Positions 1 to 8,417 of a stretch of 64,000 nucleotides of DNA are shown here, piece after piece (the stretch's first letter is position 1; every line of letters begins with the position of its first letter). The DNA lies in NCBI RefSeq assembly GCF_032248455.1, contig NZ_JAVTTP010000001.1, positions 3,346,501-3,410,500 on the forward strand. The letters run 5' to 3'. The position numbers and the translations under genes are program-made. Under the pieces are notes generated by a model. The model had not been told where the DNA came from. It was given only the letters and a program-made list of their open reading frames with translations, and ran no database searches. This DNA comes from Pricia mediterranea. Its GTDB lineage: Bacteria > Bacteroidota > Bacteroidia > Flavobacteriales > Flavobacteriaceae.

Positions 1-53
1 TCTAAAATTCCAAATCTAAACCCTAGCATCCCATAGCTACAAAAACGAAAACA

Positions 54-1217
54 ATGCCAAAAATACTGATTATAGAAGACGAGTCCGCCATTAGGAGGGT
101 GTTGGTCAAGATACTTTCAGAAGAGAACGAGTCGTATCAGCTGGAGGAAGCGGAAGATGGCCTCAAGGGCATGGAAGCGATCAAGAACAACGATTACGAT
201 TTGGTGCTTTGCGACATAAAAATGCCGAAAATGGATGGGGTCGAAGTCCTGGAGGCCGCCTTAAAAATTAAGCCGGAGATACCCTTTATCATGATTTCGG
301 GGCACGGTGATCTAGACACCGCGGTGAACACCATGAGGTTGGGCGCCTTCGACTACATTTCGAAACCGCCCGATCTGAACCGGTTGCTGACCACGGTGCG
401 CAATGCGTTGGACCGGCAGGAGTTGGTGGTCGAGAACAAAAAATTGCGGAAGAAGGTCGGCAAGAACTACGAAATGGTCGGGGAGAGCGAGGCGATATCC
501 GCGATCAAGGAAATGATCGAAAAAGTCGCACCGACCGAAGCCCGCGTGCTGATTACCGGCGCCAATGGTACCGGGAAAGAATTGGTCGCGCACTGGTTGC
601 ACGAAAAAAGCGAACGTAGCGAAGGGCCCTTTGTCGAGGTAAACTGCGCCGCAATCCCATCTGAGCTGATTGAAAGTGAACTTTTCGGCCACGTTAAAGG
701 TGCGTTCACTTCCGCCGTGCGCGATCGTGCCGGCAAATTCGAGGCCGCGAACAAGGGCACGATCTTTCTCGACGAAATCGGCGATATGAGCCTTTCGGCC
801 CAAGCGAAGGTGCTGCGGGCCCTTCAGGAGAACAAGATCTCAAGGGTCGGTACGGACAAGGATATCAAGGTCAACGTTCGCGTGCTAGCCGCTACCAACA
901 AAGACCTTAAAAAGGAAATCGAGGAAGGCAACTTTCGGGAAGATCTTTACCATCGTCTGGCGGTTATCTTGATGCACGTGCCTCCCCTAAACGATAGACC
1001 GGAGGATATTCCGGTCCTAATCGAACATTTTTCAAAAAAGATTACTTCCGAGCAGGGTATCGCCGCCAAAACCTTCTCGAAAAAGGCGGTCAAACTGTTG
1101 AAGGGTTACGATTGGACGGGGAATGTCCGTGAACTTCGGAACGTGGTCGAACGCCTGATCATTCTCGGCGGAAAAGAGGTGTCGGAAGAAGACGTAAAGC
1201 TCTTTGCCAGCAAATAG
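54..1217 (+). CDS. sigma-54-type response regulator lacking a DNA-binding domain
   Basis: Two-component response regulator of the NtrC group, 387 residues. Residues 1-120 form a receiver domain with acidic residues near position 9, the phospho-acceptor Asp54 in LCDIKMP, and Lys104. Residues 141-365 form an AAA+ sigma-54 activation domain with Walker A GANGTGKE (169-176), the sigma-54 contact loop GAFTSA (216-221), Walker B FLDEIGD and a C-terminal NVREL segment. Family members normally run to about 450-480 residues and end in a Fis-type helix-turn-helix. This one stops soon after the AAA+ domain, so no DNA-binding domain is present. It would have to activate sigma-54 holoenzyme from solution or through a partner. 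No histidine kinase gene is adjacent in the window; one may lie to the left. Confidence 0.93.
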   Translation: MPKILIIEDESAIRRVLVKILSEENESYQLEEAEDGLKGMEAIKNNDYDLVLCDIKMPKMDGVEVLEAALKIKPEIPFIMISGHGDLDTAVNTMRLGAFDYISKPPDLNRLLTTVRNALDRQELVVENKKLRKKVGKNYEMVGESEAISAIKEMIEKVAPTEARVLITGANGTGKELVAHWLHEKSERSEGPFVEVNCAAIPSELIESELFGHVKGAFTSAVRDRAGKFEAANKGTIFLDEIGDMSLSAQAKVLRALQENKISRVGTDKDIKVNVRVLAATNKDLKKEIEEGNFREDLYHRLAVILMHVPPLNDRPEDIPVLIEHFSKKITSEQGIAAKTFSKKAVKLLKGYDWTGNVRELRNVVERLIILGGKEVSEEDVKLFASK

Positions 1218-1316
1218 GGAGAGAGAGAGTAAGAAAGTGACCGTGGCCTGCGTCTTTTGTAGAGGTTCGGATCATTTGCTCAAAGGCTTGCTTTTGGTTC
1301 TGTCCTTGTTGCGATG

Positions 1317-1458
1317 AAACAAAACGGATGTAATTTGCTTAGACTGAAAGACGAAAGGGAGAAAGAACAAGGATAGCTCAGGGTGAAAGAGTGGTTTTAG
1401 GCTTGGACTTCTTTTTTGGATATTTCATTAGTCTTTTTTTCTTGCTCTTTCCGTCCTT
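1317..1458 (+). repeat. dispersed intergenic repeat, copy A
   Basis: This stretch shares ordered blocks with the reverse complement of 60665-60825. The blocks are ACAAAACGGATG near 1318, GACGAAAGGGAGAAAGAACA near 1350 followed by AGGATAGCT, TTTTTTGGAT near 1411, and CTTGCTCTTTCCGTCCT ending at 1458. Its two ends are imperfect inverted repeats of each other (GGGAGAAAGAACAAGGA against the complement of TCTTGCTCTTTCCGTCC). The layout resembles a MITE or REP-type element. It lies between two convergent genes. The rest of the 1218-1525 gap shows nothing recognisable. Confidence 0.6.
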
Positions 1459-1525
1459 TTTCCATCGGCGGGGCTTTCTAGTAATCGAAACGATCTAAAA
1501 CTACCACAAATTCCAGGGTAGAACC

Positions 1526-2221
1526 TTACTTCTTCCCCTGGCAGTCCCCCAGTTGTTCCAAGGCATTCCATGTAATTTCCTCAGTTCTCAAATTGTAGTA
1601 CTTCTTTCCTTCGGAAAGGCCCTCCCGCAAGAGCTGCTGTTGGCAATGTTCGTAAATTCGCGTGGCGAAGGCACGGGCATCTTGACAGTCCACCGTGCGG
1701 ATTACCTGCTGCAACGATTTCCTGTATTTTGTGAGGGACGAGTCAATCTTCTGTTTTAAGAGCGTCATACCGTATTGACCCTCCAGATTTATGGTGCTTC
1801 CCATATATTCGGTGCCCTCCTGAGGCTTAACGCTGACTGTGGATTTGTCGTGTTTTTCGCTGTTATGCAAGATTTTGATGCCTTCCTCAAGATTTTGAAT
1901 GCCCTGTTTGAGCAGCATCCGGATATCGCTCAGGGAAGCCGATTTCGTAGCGTCCTTCAAGAGAACGCTCGCCTCGTCGATATATTCCGAAGCCTCGGGG
2001 CAATCACAGTCCGTTATTTGTTTCGCAGATTTATCCAGGGCTCCCAATGCCTTAAAAATGTGAAATCGCGCCAGTTGCAACTCGTCCTGTACAATAGCCT
2101 CTTCAAGCTCCGATTTCACATATGTCATGTTGGAGCCAGCGTATTTACAGGGTTGAACGGTCACAAATGAAGAAAAAAGAAAGAAAAAAAGCGCATAGAG
2201 CATCTGGGGATACAACTTCAT
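1526..2221 (-). CDS. secreted helical protein of unknown function
   Basis: I do not recognise this 231-residue protein. Residues 1-24 are a Sec-type signal sequence with a Phe-rich hydrophobic core, followed by Cys25. The context TVQPC is a poor lipobox, so a free periplasmic protein is more likely than a lipoprotein. The remainder is charged and predicted helical, with a Cys pair in DCDCPEA and further cysteines in TVDCQ, EHCQQ and GDCQ, which suggests periplasmic disulfides. A TAnnTTTG-type element lies about 45 bp upstream of the start on the minus strand. It converges with the preceding response regulator across a repeat-bearing gap and is divergent from the polyphosphate kinase gene. Confidence 0.75.
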   Translation of the reverse strand: MKLYPQMLYALFFFLFSSFVTVQPCKYAGSNMTYVKSELEEAIVQDELQLARFHIFKALGALDKSAKQITDCDCPEASEYIDEASVLLKDATKSASLSDIRMLLKQGIQNLEEGIKILHNSEKHDKSTVSVKPQEGTEYMGSTINLEGQYGMTLLKQKIDSSLTKYRKSLQQVIRTVDCQDARAFATRIYEHCQQQLLREGLSEGKKYYNLRTEEITWNALEQLGDCQGKK

Positions 2222-2261
2222 AAGCTAGGTTTGATCGGTAAAATTTGGGCGTTTTACATCG

Positions 2262-2269
2262 CAAAGTTA
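2262..2269 (-). promoter_or_regulatory. putative -7 promoter element
   Basis: The minus strand reads TAACTTTG, which matches the Bacteroidota -7 consensus TAnnTTTG. It lies 41-48 bp upstream of the start at 2221. No clear -33 TTG is present at the usual 19-20 bp spacing. Confidence 0.45.
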
Positions 2270-2417
2270 GAGCGATCAGGGGCTTACCTCCTCATTTATT
2301 CGATGCCCCGTTAAGTCTGGGGATTATTTTAGTCGAACCGACGCTTTCTCAGGTCGAACCGCTGTTTTTTCCCGCTTTAAACTACCGTTCACCGAATGTA
2401 TTTTCTATCTTCAGCCC

Positions 2418-3302
2418 ATGGATATATCTAAAATCAGTTCGTTTAAGATCGACGCCCCCGTAAAGCTTTCCGACCGGGGGACTTATGAGGATTTCGGAGC
2501 TTCCAACAAACAGTTGAAAGAGAAATACAAAGACATCAGAAAAGACTTAGGCGACCTTCAAGATACGCTTTACGCCCATGGAAAGTATAGTGTTCTGGTC
2601 TGCTTGCAGGGGATGGATACCGCAGGGAAAGACAGCCTGATCCGGGAAGTTTTTAAAGATTTCAATGTGCGCGGGGTCGTGGTGCACAGCTTTAAGGTGC
2701 CCACCGAACTCGAATTGAAGCACGATTATCTTTGGAGGCACTATATTGCCCTGCCCGCCAAGGGCAAGTTCGGGGTGTTCAACCGTACCCATTACGAAAA
2801 TGTATTGGTGACCCGGGTGCATCCCGAATTTATATTGGACCAAAATATTCCCGGTATCCATTCGGTTGCCGATATCGATCAACAATTTTGGGACCGGCGT
2901 TTCGATCAGATCAACGATTTTGAGAAGCATATAGCGGATACCGGTACGATCGTGTTCAAGTTTTTTCTTCACCTGTCCAAAGAGGAACAACGCCAGCGTT
3001 TGCTGCGTCGGTTGCACCTCAAGCGAAAGAACTGGAAGTTCTCCCCCGGTGACCTGAAAGAACGCAAACTGTGGGACAGGTACCAGAAGTGCTACGAAGA
3101 GGCTATCAGTAATACCTCAAAACCGCACGCGCCCTGGTACATCATACCGGCCGACAACAAAAAGGCCGCGAGGGTCTCGGTAGCTTCCATCCTATGGGAG
3201 GAACTAAGTAAATACAAAAACATCAAGGAACCGGAGCTTGCCCCTGATATACAGGCCGATTTAAATCACTACATCAAAACCTTACAAGCGGAAAAACAAT
3301 GA
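2418..3302 (+). CDS. ppk2: polyphosphate kinase 2 (PPK2 family)
   Basis: PPK2 transfers phosphate between polyphosphate and nucleotides in the cytoplasm. The protein is 294 residues, the usual single-domain length. It has the P-loop GMDTAGKDS (65-73), an Arg-rich walker/lid region (DRRFDQINDFEKH and RQRLLRRLHLKRKNWKF), and the family's C-terminal WYIIPADNKKAAR. The domain begins at residue about 28. A -7-like TATCTTCA sits just upstream of the ATG. The last codons overlap the first possible in-frame start of the downstream M28 peptidase, and the real start of that gene is only about 77 bp further on, so the two are probably cotranscribed. Whether it favours ADP, GDP or AMP cannot be decided from sequence alone. 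Confidence 0.92.
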   Translation: MDISKISSFKIDAPVKLSDRGTYEDFGASNKQLKEKYKDIRKDLGDLQDTLYAHGKYSVLVCLQGMDTAGKDSLIREVFKDFNVRGVVVHSFKVPTELELKHDYLWRHYIALPAKGKFGVFNRTHYENVLVTRVHPEFILDQNIPGIHSVADIDQQFWDRRFDQINDFEKHIADTGTIVFKFFLHLSKEEQRQRLLRRLHLKRKNWKFSPGDLKERKLWDRYQKCYEEAISNTSKPHAPWYIIPADNKKAARVSVASILWEELSKYKNIKEPELAPDIQADLNHYIKTLQAEKQ

Positions 3303-3379
3303 AAGGGATCAAAGGGATGAAATGGATAAGATGCCGCAGAGCGATGGGAGGCCAGCAACGAACGGGACATTGGGGAGCG

Positions 3380-4792
3380 ATGAAAAGTCTGGCCGCGATA
3401 GGTACACTGATGCTAACACTTCTTCTGCTAGGTTTTCAATCCCACGCGCAGAACGGGGACGAAATGCAGCTCAAAAGAATCTATGATGCCGCCCTTACGG
3501 ACGGCAAGGCCTATGACTGGCTCAATCACCTGTCGAACCAGATAGGCGGCCGGCTCTCGGGATCCCTAGAGGCGCAACGCGCCGTGGAATACACGAAGGT
3601 CCAACTCGAATCCTTGCAACTTGATCGGGTTTGGCTACAGCCGGTGATGGTGCCCAAATGGGTACGGGGCACCCCTGAATTCGCCTACATGGAGACGTCT
3701 CCAGGAATCACGAGTACGGTCCCCATCCGTGCTTTGGGAGGGTCCGTGGCTACTCCCCTTGGAGGACTTAAGGCCAATGTCATCGAAGTAAAGGGCATTG
3801 AGGATCTCAGAGCACTCGGTGAAAATAAGATCGGGGGTAAAATCGTGTTCTTCAATCGGCCGATGGACCCAACCAAAATCAGTACGTTCGAAGCGTACTC
3901 AGGGGCTGTGGACCAGCGCTACTCCGGTGCGGAAGAGGCCGCTAAGTTTGGTGCGATCGGGGTCATCGTACGTTCCCTCAACCTTAGACTGGACGATTTT
4001 CCACATACCGGCTCCATGAGTTATGGCGATACGGCAGAGGGCGATAGAATTCCCGCTGCAGCGATAAGCACCAATGCCGCGGAGATGTTGTCCACCACCC
4101 TGAAACTGAACCCGGAGACCAAATTCTACTTTAAGCAGCATTGTAAACAGTTCGATGATGTCCAGTCGTATAACGTCATCGGGGAAATCAAGGGAAGTAC
4201 CCATCCCGATGAAATCATTGTGGTCGGGGGGCACCTCGACTCTTGGGACCTGGGCGACGGAGCCCACGACGACGGGGCCGGATGTGTGCAGAGCATGGAG
4301 GTACTCCGCCTACTAAAACTTTCGGGCTACATCCCGAAACGCACCATTAGGGCCGTGCTGTTCATGAACGAGGAAAATGGATTGCGCGGTGCAACCGAAT
4401 ATGCCGTCAAGGCCAAAGCGAACAATGAAAACCACATTTTTGCCTTGGAAAGCGATGCCGGTGGCTTTGCCCCAAGGGGTTTTTCGTTTGAAAGTTCCGA
4501 TACCCATTTAAAGCGGGTACATGGCTGGAAGCCGCTTTTCAAACCGTACCAGATCCATCTGTTCGAAAAGGGACACAGTGGTGCCGACATCGCCCCGCTC
4601 AAGAACGGGGATAATGTATTGGCCGGTCTTCGACCCGATTCCCAGCGTTATTTTGTCCATCATCATGCCGCGAACGACACCTTCGAACACGTCAACAAAC
4701 GAGAACTGGAGCTGGGAGCTGCCGCTATGGCGAGTTTGGTGTACCTTTTTGACAAGTATGGCGTTGAACCCGCTGCGACGCTGGGAAACTAA
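3380..4792 (+). CDS. secreted M28-family zinc aminopeptidase with PA domain
   Basis: The protein is 470 residues from this start. The ATG at 3380 begins a clean signal peptide (MKSLAAIGTLMLTLLLLGF, cleavage after SHAQ) and follows a GGGGAG sequence. An in-frame upstream extension from 3299 is basic and non-hydrophobic, so I reject it. Metal-binding motifs of a co-catalytic di-zinc site are visible: GGHLDSWD, GAHDDGAG (bridging Asp), NEENGLRG (Glu pair), LESDAGG, and the late His in HHHAANDT. Residues about 120-235 look like a protease-associated insert. It probably releases N-terminal residues from peptides in the periplasm or outside the cell. Co-transcription with ppk2 is likely from the spacing. 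Confidence 0.9.
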   Translation: MKSLAAIGTLMLTLLLLGFQSHAQNGDEMQLKRIYDAALTDGKAYDWLNHLSNQIGGRLSGSLEAQRAVEYTKVQLESLQLDRVWLQPVMVPKWVRGTPEFAYMETSPGITSTVPIRALGGSVATPLGGLKANVIEVKGIEDLRALGENKIGGKIVFFNRPMDPTKISTFEAYSGAVDQRYSGAEEAAKFGAIGVIVRSLNLRLDDFPHTGSMSYGDTAEGDRIPAAAISTNAAEMLSTTLKLNPETKFYFKQHCKQFDDVQSYNVIGEIKGSTHPDEIIVVGGHLDSWDLGDGAHDDGAGCVQSMEVLRLLKLSGYIPKRTIRAVLFMNEENGLRGATEYAVKAKANNENHIFALESDAGGFAPRGFSFESSDTHLKRVHGWKPLFKPYQIHLFEKGHSGADIAPLKNGDNVLAGLRPDSQRYFVHHHAANDTFEHVNKRELELGAAAMASLVYLFDKYGVEPAATLGN

Positions 4793-4827
4793 CGAAACCG
4801 CCCCGTGAGGCATCGCCCAAAAATCCC

Positions 4828-4835
4828 TACCTTTG
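4828..4835 (+). promoter_or_regulatory. putative -7 promoter element of the dual immunophilin
   Basis: TACCTTTG matches TAnnTTTG and lies 29 bp before the ATG at 4857. This supports the start at 4857; the alternative TTG codon at 4833 would lie inside the promoter element. Confidence 0.55.
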
Positions 4836-4856
4836 CCGCTCACCAAAATCATCAGG

Positions 4857-5789
4857 ATGAAAGACGGAATCTACGCAAAATTCATTACTTCCAAAGGAGA
4901 AATACTGGCAAGGCTAACCTATGAAAAGACCCCTGGAACGGTGGGTAATTTTGTGGCCCTCGCCGAGGGAAAACAAAAAAACAAGGTAAAACCCAAGGGA
5001 GAACCTTATTACGACGGCCTGACCTTTCATCGGGTGATTCCTGATTTTATGATTCAGGGCGGTTGTCCCCAAGGCACCGGTACGGGAGATGCCGGTTATA
5101 AGTTCGACGATGAGTTCCATCCCGACCTCAACCACTCCGAACCCGGGGTGCTTTCCATGGCCAATGCCGGACCGGGCACCAATGGAAGTCAATTCTTTAT
5201 CACCCACGTACCGACCCCGTGGTTGGACAATAGGCATACGGTATTCGGCCATGTGGAATCGGGTCAAGATGTAGTCAATGATATCGCACAGGGTGATACT
5301 ATTGAAAGCCTCGAGATTGTCAGGCTTGGGGAAGATGCTAAAAATTGGGATGCGGTCGAAGCCTTCGAAACCTTTAAAAGCTCAAAGGAAGAACGCGAAG
5401 CGGAACAAAAAAAGGCTCAGAAAGCGGAACTCGATAAAATCGCCGAGGGGTTCGAAAGTACCGAAAGCGGACTCCGGTACAAGGTTATAAAGGAAGGTAA
5501 TGGAGTCAAGGCCCAAAAGGGCCAAACGGTGTCGGTACATTATGAGGGATCGTTGTTGAACGGTCAGGTTTTTGATTCCTCCTATAAACGCAAACAGCCC
5601 ATCGACTTTAAACTGGGCGGGGGACAAGTCATTTCCGGTTGGGACGAAGGTATCGCCCTCTTGAAGGTAGGTGATAAGGCCCGTTTTGTCATCCCTCCGA
5701 ACTTAGGGTATGGCAGTAATGGGGCCGGAGGCGTCATTCCGCCGAATGCTACCTTGTTATTCGACGTTGAGTTGATGGATGTAAAGTAA
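4857..5789 (+). CDS. dual-family peptidyl-prolyl isomerase: cyclophilin fused to FKBP
   Basis: Protein-folding isomerase of 310 residues with two unrelated PPIase domains in one chain. Residues about 3-155 are a cyclophilin with [25 protein letters not shown] and [10 protein letters not shown] charged helical linker follows (about 165-205, rich in Glu/Lys/Gln). The C-terminal FKBP domain (about 205-310) contains [29 protein letters not shown] and [18 protein letters not shown]. There is no signal peptide, so it acts in the cytoplasm. The start is set by an upstream -7 element. Such dual immunophilins are known from Flavobacterium/Cytophaga relatives. A strong hairpin follows the stop. Confidence 0.93.
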   Translation: MKDGIYAKFITSKGEILARLTYEKTPGTVGNFVALAEGKQKNKVKPKGEPYYDGLTFHRVIPDFMIQGGCPQGTGTGDAGYKFDDEFHPDLNHSEPGVLSMANAGPGTNGSQFFITHVPTPWLDNRHTVFGHVESGQDVVNDIAQGDTIESLEIVRLGEDAKNWDAVEAFETFKSSKEEREAEQKKAQKAELDKIAEGFESTESGLRYKVIKEGNGVKAQKGQTVSVHYEGSLLNGQVFDSSYKRKQPIDFKLGGGQVISGWDEGIALLKVGDKARFVIPPNLGYGSNGAGGVIPPNATLLFDVELMDVK

Positions 5790-5794
5790 AAAAA

Positions 5795-5820
5795 AAGCCC
5801 CGACAGTAATGCCGGGGCTT
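5795..5820. terminator. bidirectional terminator between convergent genes
   Basis: AAGCCCCG (5795-5802) pairs with CGGGGCTT (5813-5820) around a 10-base loop. A run of A precedes it, giving a U-run for minus-strand transcripts from the cold-shock gene. The plus-strand U-run is only two bases. Confidence 0.8.
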
Positions 5821-5844
5821 GGTATAAAAAAAGTTTATGCGTTC

Positions 5845-6039
5845 TTAGTCTACTACTTTCACATTTACCGCGTTCAATCCTTTTTTACCTTGTTGTAGTT
5901 CAAATTCTACAACATCACCTTCACGAATTTCGTCGATTAAACCTGAAATGTGTACAAAGTGATCTTCGCTTGAACCATCTTCAGTGATAAATCCGTAACC
6001 TTTGGAGTCATTGAAGAATTTTACTGTTCCTCTGTTCAT
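5845..6039 (-). CDS. cold-shock domain protein (CspA family)
   Basis: This is a 64-residue single-stranded nucleic-acid binding protein of the OB fold, acting as an RNA chaperone. RNP1 is KGYGFI (13-18) and RNP2 is HFVHIS (27-32); the length is normal. The DNA is markedly AT-rich around the start, and the leader is about 35 nt of A/T-rich sequence after a TATATTTG -7 element. Such leaders are common for highly expressed flavobacterial genes. It converges on the immunophilin gene and shares a terminator with it. Confidence 0.95.
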   Translation of the reverse strand: MNRGTVKFFNDSKGYGFITEDGSSEDHFVHISGLIDEIREGDVVEFELQQGKKGLNAVNVKVVD

Positions 6040-6071
6040 AATACTAAAAAATTAAAAATTAAATTAAAGCG

Positions 6072-6079
6072 CAAATATA
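6072..6079 (-). promoter_or_regulatory. -7 promoter element of the cold-shock gene
   Basis: The minus strand reads TATATTTG, a full TAnnTTTG match, with its outer edge 40 bp from the start codon and flanked by very AT-rich DNA. Confidence 0.6.
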
Positions 6080-6138
6080 GGATTTAATTATTTAATCGCG
6101 TGATTTTTTTGAAAGTTATATTTTGAAACCCGTAAGGC

Positions 6139-6528
6139 TCAGGCCGCTTTGGTCAATAAGTCCTCAATGGAAGAGGTGATGCCTTTGGGGTCTAATCCGA
6201 TGATGGCAATCGCCAAGGTCAGCACCGAGGTGGCACGATTGATTATTTTTTGCACGCTTCCCAGTTCCTTATAAAGCTTTCGGGTGTCGTGGGTGATCGT
6301 CTCGATATGTTTGAGCGAGGTCTCGACCTCTTCCATCACCAAAATGGCGGACTGGGTGTAAAGTCTTGTGGTCAGCGAAAGTTGTCTTCTGTGCAGATTC
6401 TTGATCCGCAGGTTCTGTTCCTCTGTTAAATGCTCGTAATTTTCATAGCGATAATTGCCAAGGGCGTTGGTCATCCTGAGGAGGTTGTCCGCAAGTTCTT
6501 TTACCTGATGTGAGGTCAAGCTTTTCAT
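6139..6528 (-). CDS. unknown helical protein coupled to a lipoprotein gene
   Basis: I do not recognise this 129-residue protein. Most of it is amphipathic helix rich in Leu, Glu, Arg and His (about 1-95). A hydrophobic stretch, VLTLAIAIIGLDPKGITSS, lies at about 102-120 and could be a membrane-insertion or buried helix. There is no N-terminal signal. Its ATG overlaps the stop of the upstream lipoprotein by 4 bp, which implies translational coupling and a shared role. Confidence 0.75.
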   Translation of the reverse strand: MKSLTSHQVKELADNLLRMTNALGNYRYENYEHLTEEQNLRIKNLHRRQLSLTTRLYTQSAILVMEEVETSLKHIETITHDTRKLYKELGSVQKIINRATSVLTLAIAIIGLDPKGITSSIEDLLTKAA

Positions 6529-7373
6529 TCTTTGGTTTTAAATGAAGAAATCTTACCATGTAGTTTTCGGCCATGCCTCCCCAAGGTTTTTCGAACCTCA
6601 TCATCGGTCATGTTCCCGATATTGCTGTATAAAATGGTATGTCCTTCCACCATCTCCCTCAATACCTCGGCGTAAGTGCTTAACGTCTCTTGTTGGGCCT
6701 CTATTTCCGACGTACGCCGGAAATAATCTTCCGCAAATTTGATGCGTTCGTAATCGGACAATTGCTTGTCCATTATAAAATCGAAATAGAAATCCTTGAG
6801 CTCACTTTTCTGCACCTCCAATTTTCCGTTCAGGCTTCCGGTGAGGTTGAGTTCGAGAAAGTGGAGTAATTTTAGAAGGGGACCGTGGGCCTGGGTGACG
6901 TATTGTTTTAATTTTTTTCTTCGAAAGGCGTCGGTAGTGGCTCGAAGCAGAAGGGTGGAGATGTCGGAATATGCCTTTACGTCGGCCTCGTCCATTTCCA
7001 GCGGACCGAAATTGCCGGTCGCCAAGGTTTGGGTAAAATCATCGGCCTGGTACTTGGTGAGCTCGTTTTGGCTCAGGTCCGACAACCCGTAAAAATAGTC
7101 TTTTGTGGTAGTATAGATCAAACGTGTAATGCTATCGGCCCTCCGATCGGGACCGCATTCGCATTCGATATCGTGAATTTTGAACTGGCGAATGTGTTCT
7201 TGTTCACAATTTTGGTAACAAATTTCCGTAAAAGACGAGGCCAGCGAGTCATACTGTTCGATACCCTCGACCGAACTCTGGGCGAACTTATTGACATGTT
7301 TTAGGTTTACACAGCTATTTAACGATAAAATACCTGCTAAAACTAGTATGCTGTTTTTAAAGGATGGCGGCAT
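6525..7373 (-). CDS. lipoprotein of unknown function
   Basis: The protein is 282 residues. Residues 1-21 are a lipoprotein signal with the lipobox LNSC, so Cys21 should be acylated. The mature part starts VNLKHVNKF and holds a cluster of cysteines (CYQNCEQE, CECG) at about 52-75. Long helices follow, with a coiled-coil-like C-terminal third (about 195-280). It is the first gene of a two-gene unit with the 129-residue protein. I find no known domain; it could be a periplasmic partner that presents the helical protein. Confidence 0.75.
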   Translation of the reverse strand: MPPSFKNSILVLAGILSLNSCVNLKHVNKFAQSSVEGIEQYDSLASSFTEICYQNCEQEHIRQFKIHDIECECGPDRRADSITRLIYTTTKDYFYGLSDLSQNELTKYQADDFTQTLATGNFGPLEMDEADVKAYSDISTLLLRATTDAFRRKKLKQYVTQAHGPLLKLLHFLELNLTGSLNGKLEVQKSELKDFYFDFIMDKQLSDYERIKFAEDYFRRTSEIEAQQETLSTYAEVLREMVEGHTILYSNIGNMTDDEVRKTLGRHGRKLHGKISSFKTKE

Positions 7374-7577
7374 CTTTCCGAGCTTTCTTATTACAAGTTA
7401 ATAAGAATACTGGATTTTTCTTATGTTTCGGTAGGAAAAGATACAAGAAGTTCATTTTTGTAGGTTTCCGTTGGATGCTTTATTCCAGAAAATGGACGGC
7501 CATCCGCCTTTGGAACGAGGGACTAAAAGGTCCTACGTCGGGTTTAGGTCGTGAAGCGACTGATCATAACAATAAAA

Positions 7578-7597
7578 CCTCCCGAAATGATGGGAGG
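7578..7597 (-). terminator. terminator of the peroxiredoxin gene
   Basis: CCTCCC (7578-7583) pairs with GGGAGG (7592-7597). Read on the minus strand, the hairpin is followed by GGTTTTATTG. It lies about 55 bp past the peroxiredoxin stop codon. Confidence 0.55.
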
Positions 7598-7651
7598 CTT
7601 GATAGCTTGTGCGAATGCCGAATTTCAAATATTCGGGTTCGGAAATACGGC

Positions 7652-8290
7652 TTAGGCCGTAGGGTCCGGGGTCATCCTCAAGTAAGGCTTCACTTCTTTC
7701 ACGCCCTTGTCGAACATGTCGACCGCGTCTTTCGTGGATATAGCGGGACTGACCACTACATCTTCCCCGTTTTTCCAATTAGCCGGGGTAGCTACCTTAT
7801 GATTGGCAGTAAGCTGCAACGAATCGACGACGCGAAGCAGTTCGTAAAAGTTCCGGCCTGTGGATGCCGGATAGGTTAAGGTCAACTTTACCGTTTTATC
7901 GGGCGCGATGATAAATACCGAACGTACCGTCAGGGTATCGTCGGCATTCGGATGGATCATGTCGTATAGATCGGACACCTTTCGATCCGTATCCGCAATG
8001 ATCGGAAAATTGACCGTGGTATCGTTGACTTCGTTGATATCCTTTATCCATTCCTTATGGGAGTCGACATCATCGACACTGAGTGCCAGCATTTTTACGT
8101 CGCGCTTGGCAAATTCCTCCTTGAACTTTGCCGTGACGCCTAATTCGGTAGTACAGACCGGTGTAAAATCCGCCGGATGCGAAAACAGGATGCCCCAGCT
8201 ATCGCCAAGGTAATCGTAAAGGTTTATTTCGCCCATCGAGCTGTCCGCCGTAAAATCGGGGGCTTTATCGCCTAATCGTAGTGTTGCCAT
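7652..8290 (-). CDS. 1-Cys peroxiredoxin (Prx6 type)
   Basis: Thiol peroxidase of 212 residues that reduces hydrogen and alkyl hydroperoxides in the cytoplasm. The peroxidatic Cys46 sits in the Prx6-type motif HPADFTPVCTTE, and the C-terminal Prx6 extension is present (AIIADTDRKVSDLYDMIHP, then ALQLTANHKVATPANW-like sequence). There is no second resolving cysteine in the chain, as expected for the 1-Cys class. The gene ends in a minus-strand hairpin. A redoxin-type gene lies just upstream in the same orientation, which suggests a small oxidative-stress group. Confidence 0.94.
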   Translation of the reverse strand: MATLRLGDKAPDFTADSSMGEINLYDYLGDSWGILFSHPADFTPVCTTELGVTAKFKEEFAKRDVKMLALSVDDVDSHKEWIKDINEVNDTTVNFPIIADTDRKVSDLYDMIHPNADDTLTVRSVFIIAPDKTVKLTLTYPASTGRNFYELLRVVDSLQLTANHKVATPANWKNGEDVVVSPAISTKDAVDMFDKGVKEVKPYLRMTPDPTA

Positions 8291-8417
8291 TTTTGGTGTG
8301 TTTTTGTATTAAAATTAAATGCCTATAAAACTAGTAGATTAAAGAGCAATCCCCATACGCTTATGGTTAAAAGTGTATTAAAGTTTTTGAACAGAAATGG
8401 GGCGACATTGCACGTTC

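Noticed and set aside
312-803. 163-codon minus-strand frame
   Set aside because: Antisense shadow of the AAA+ activator gene.
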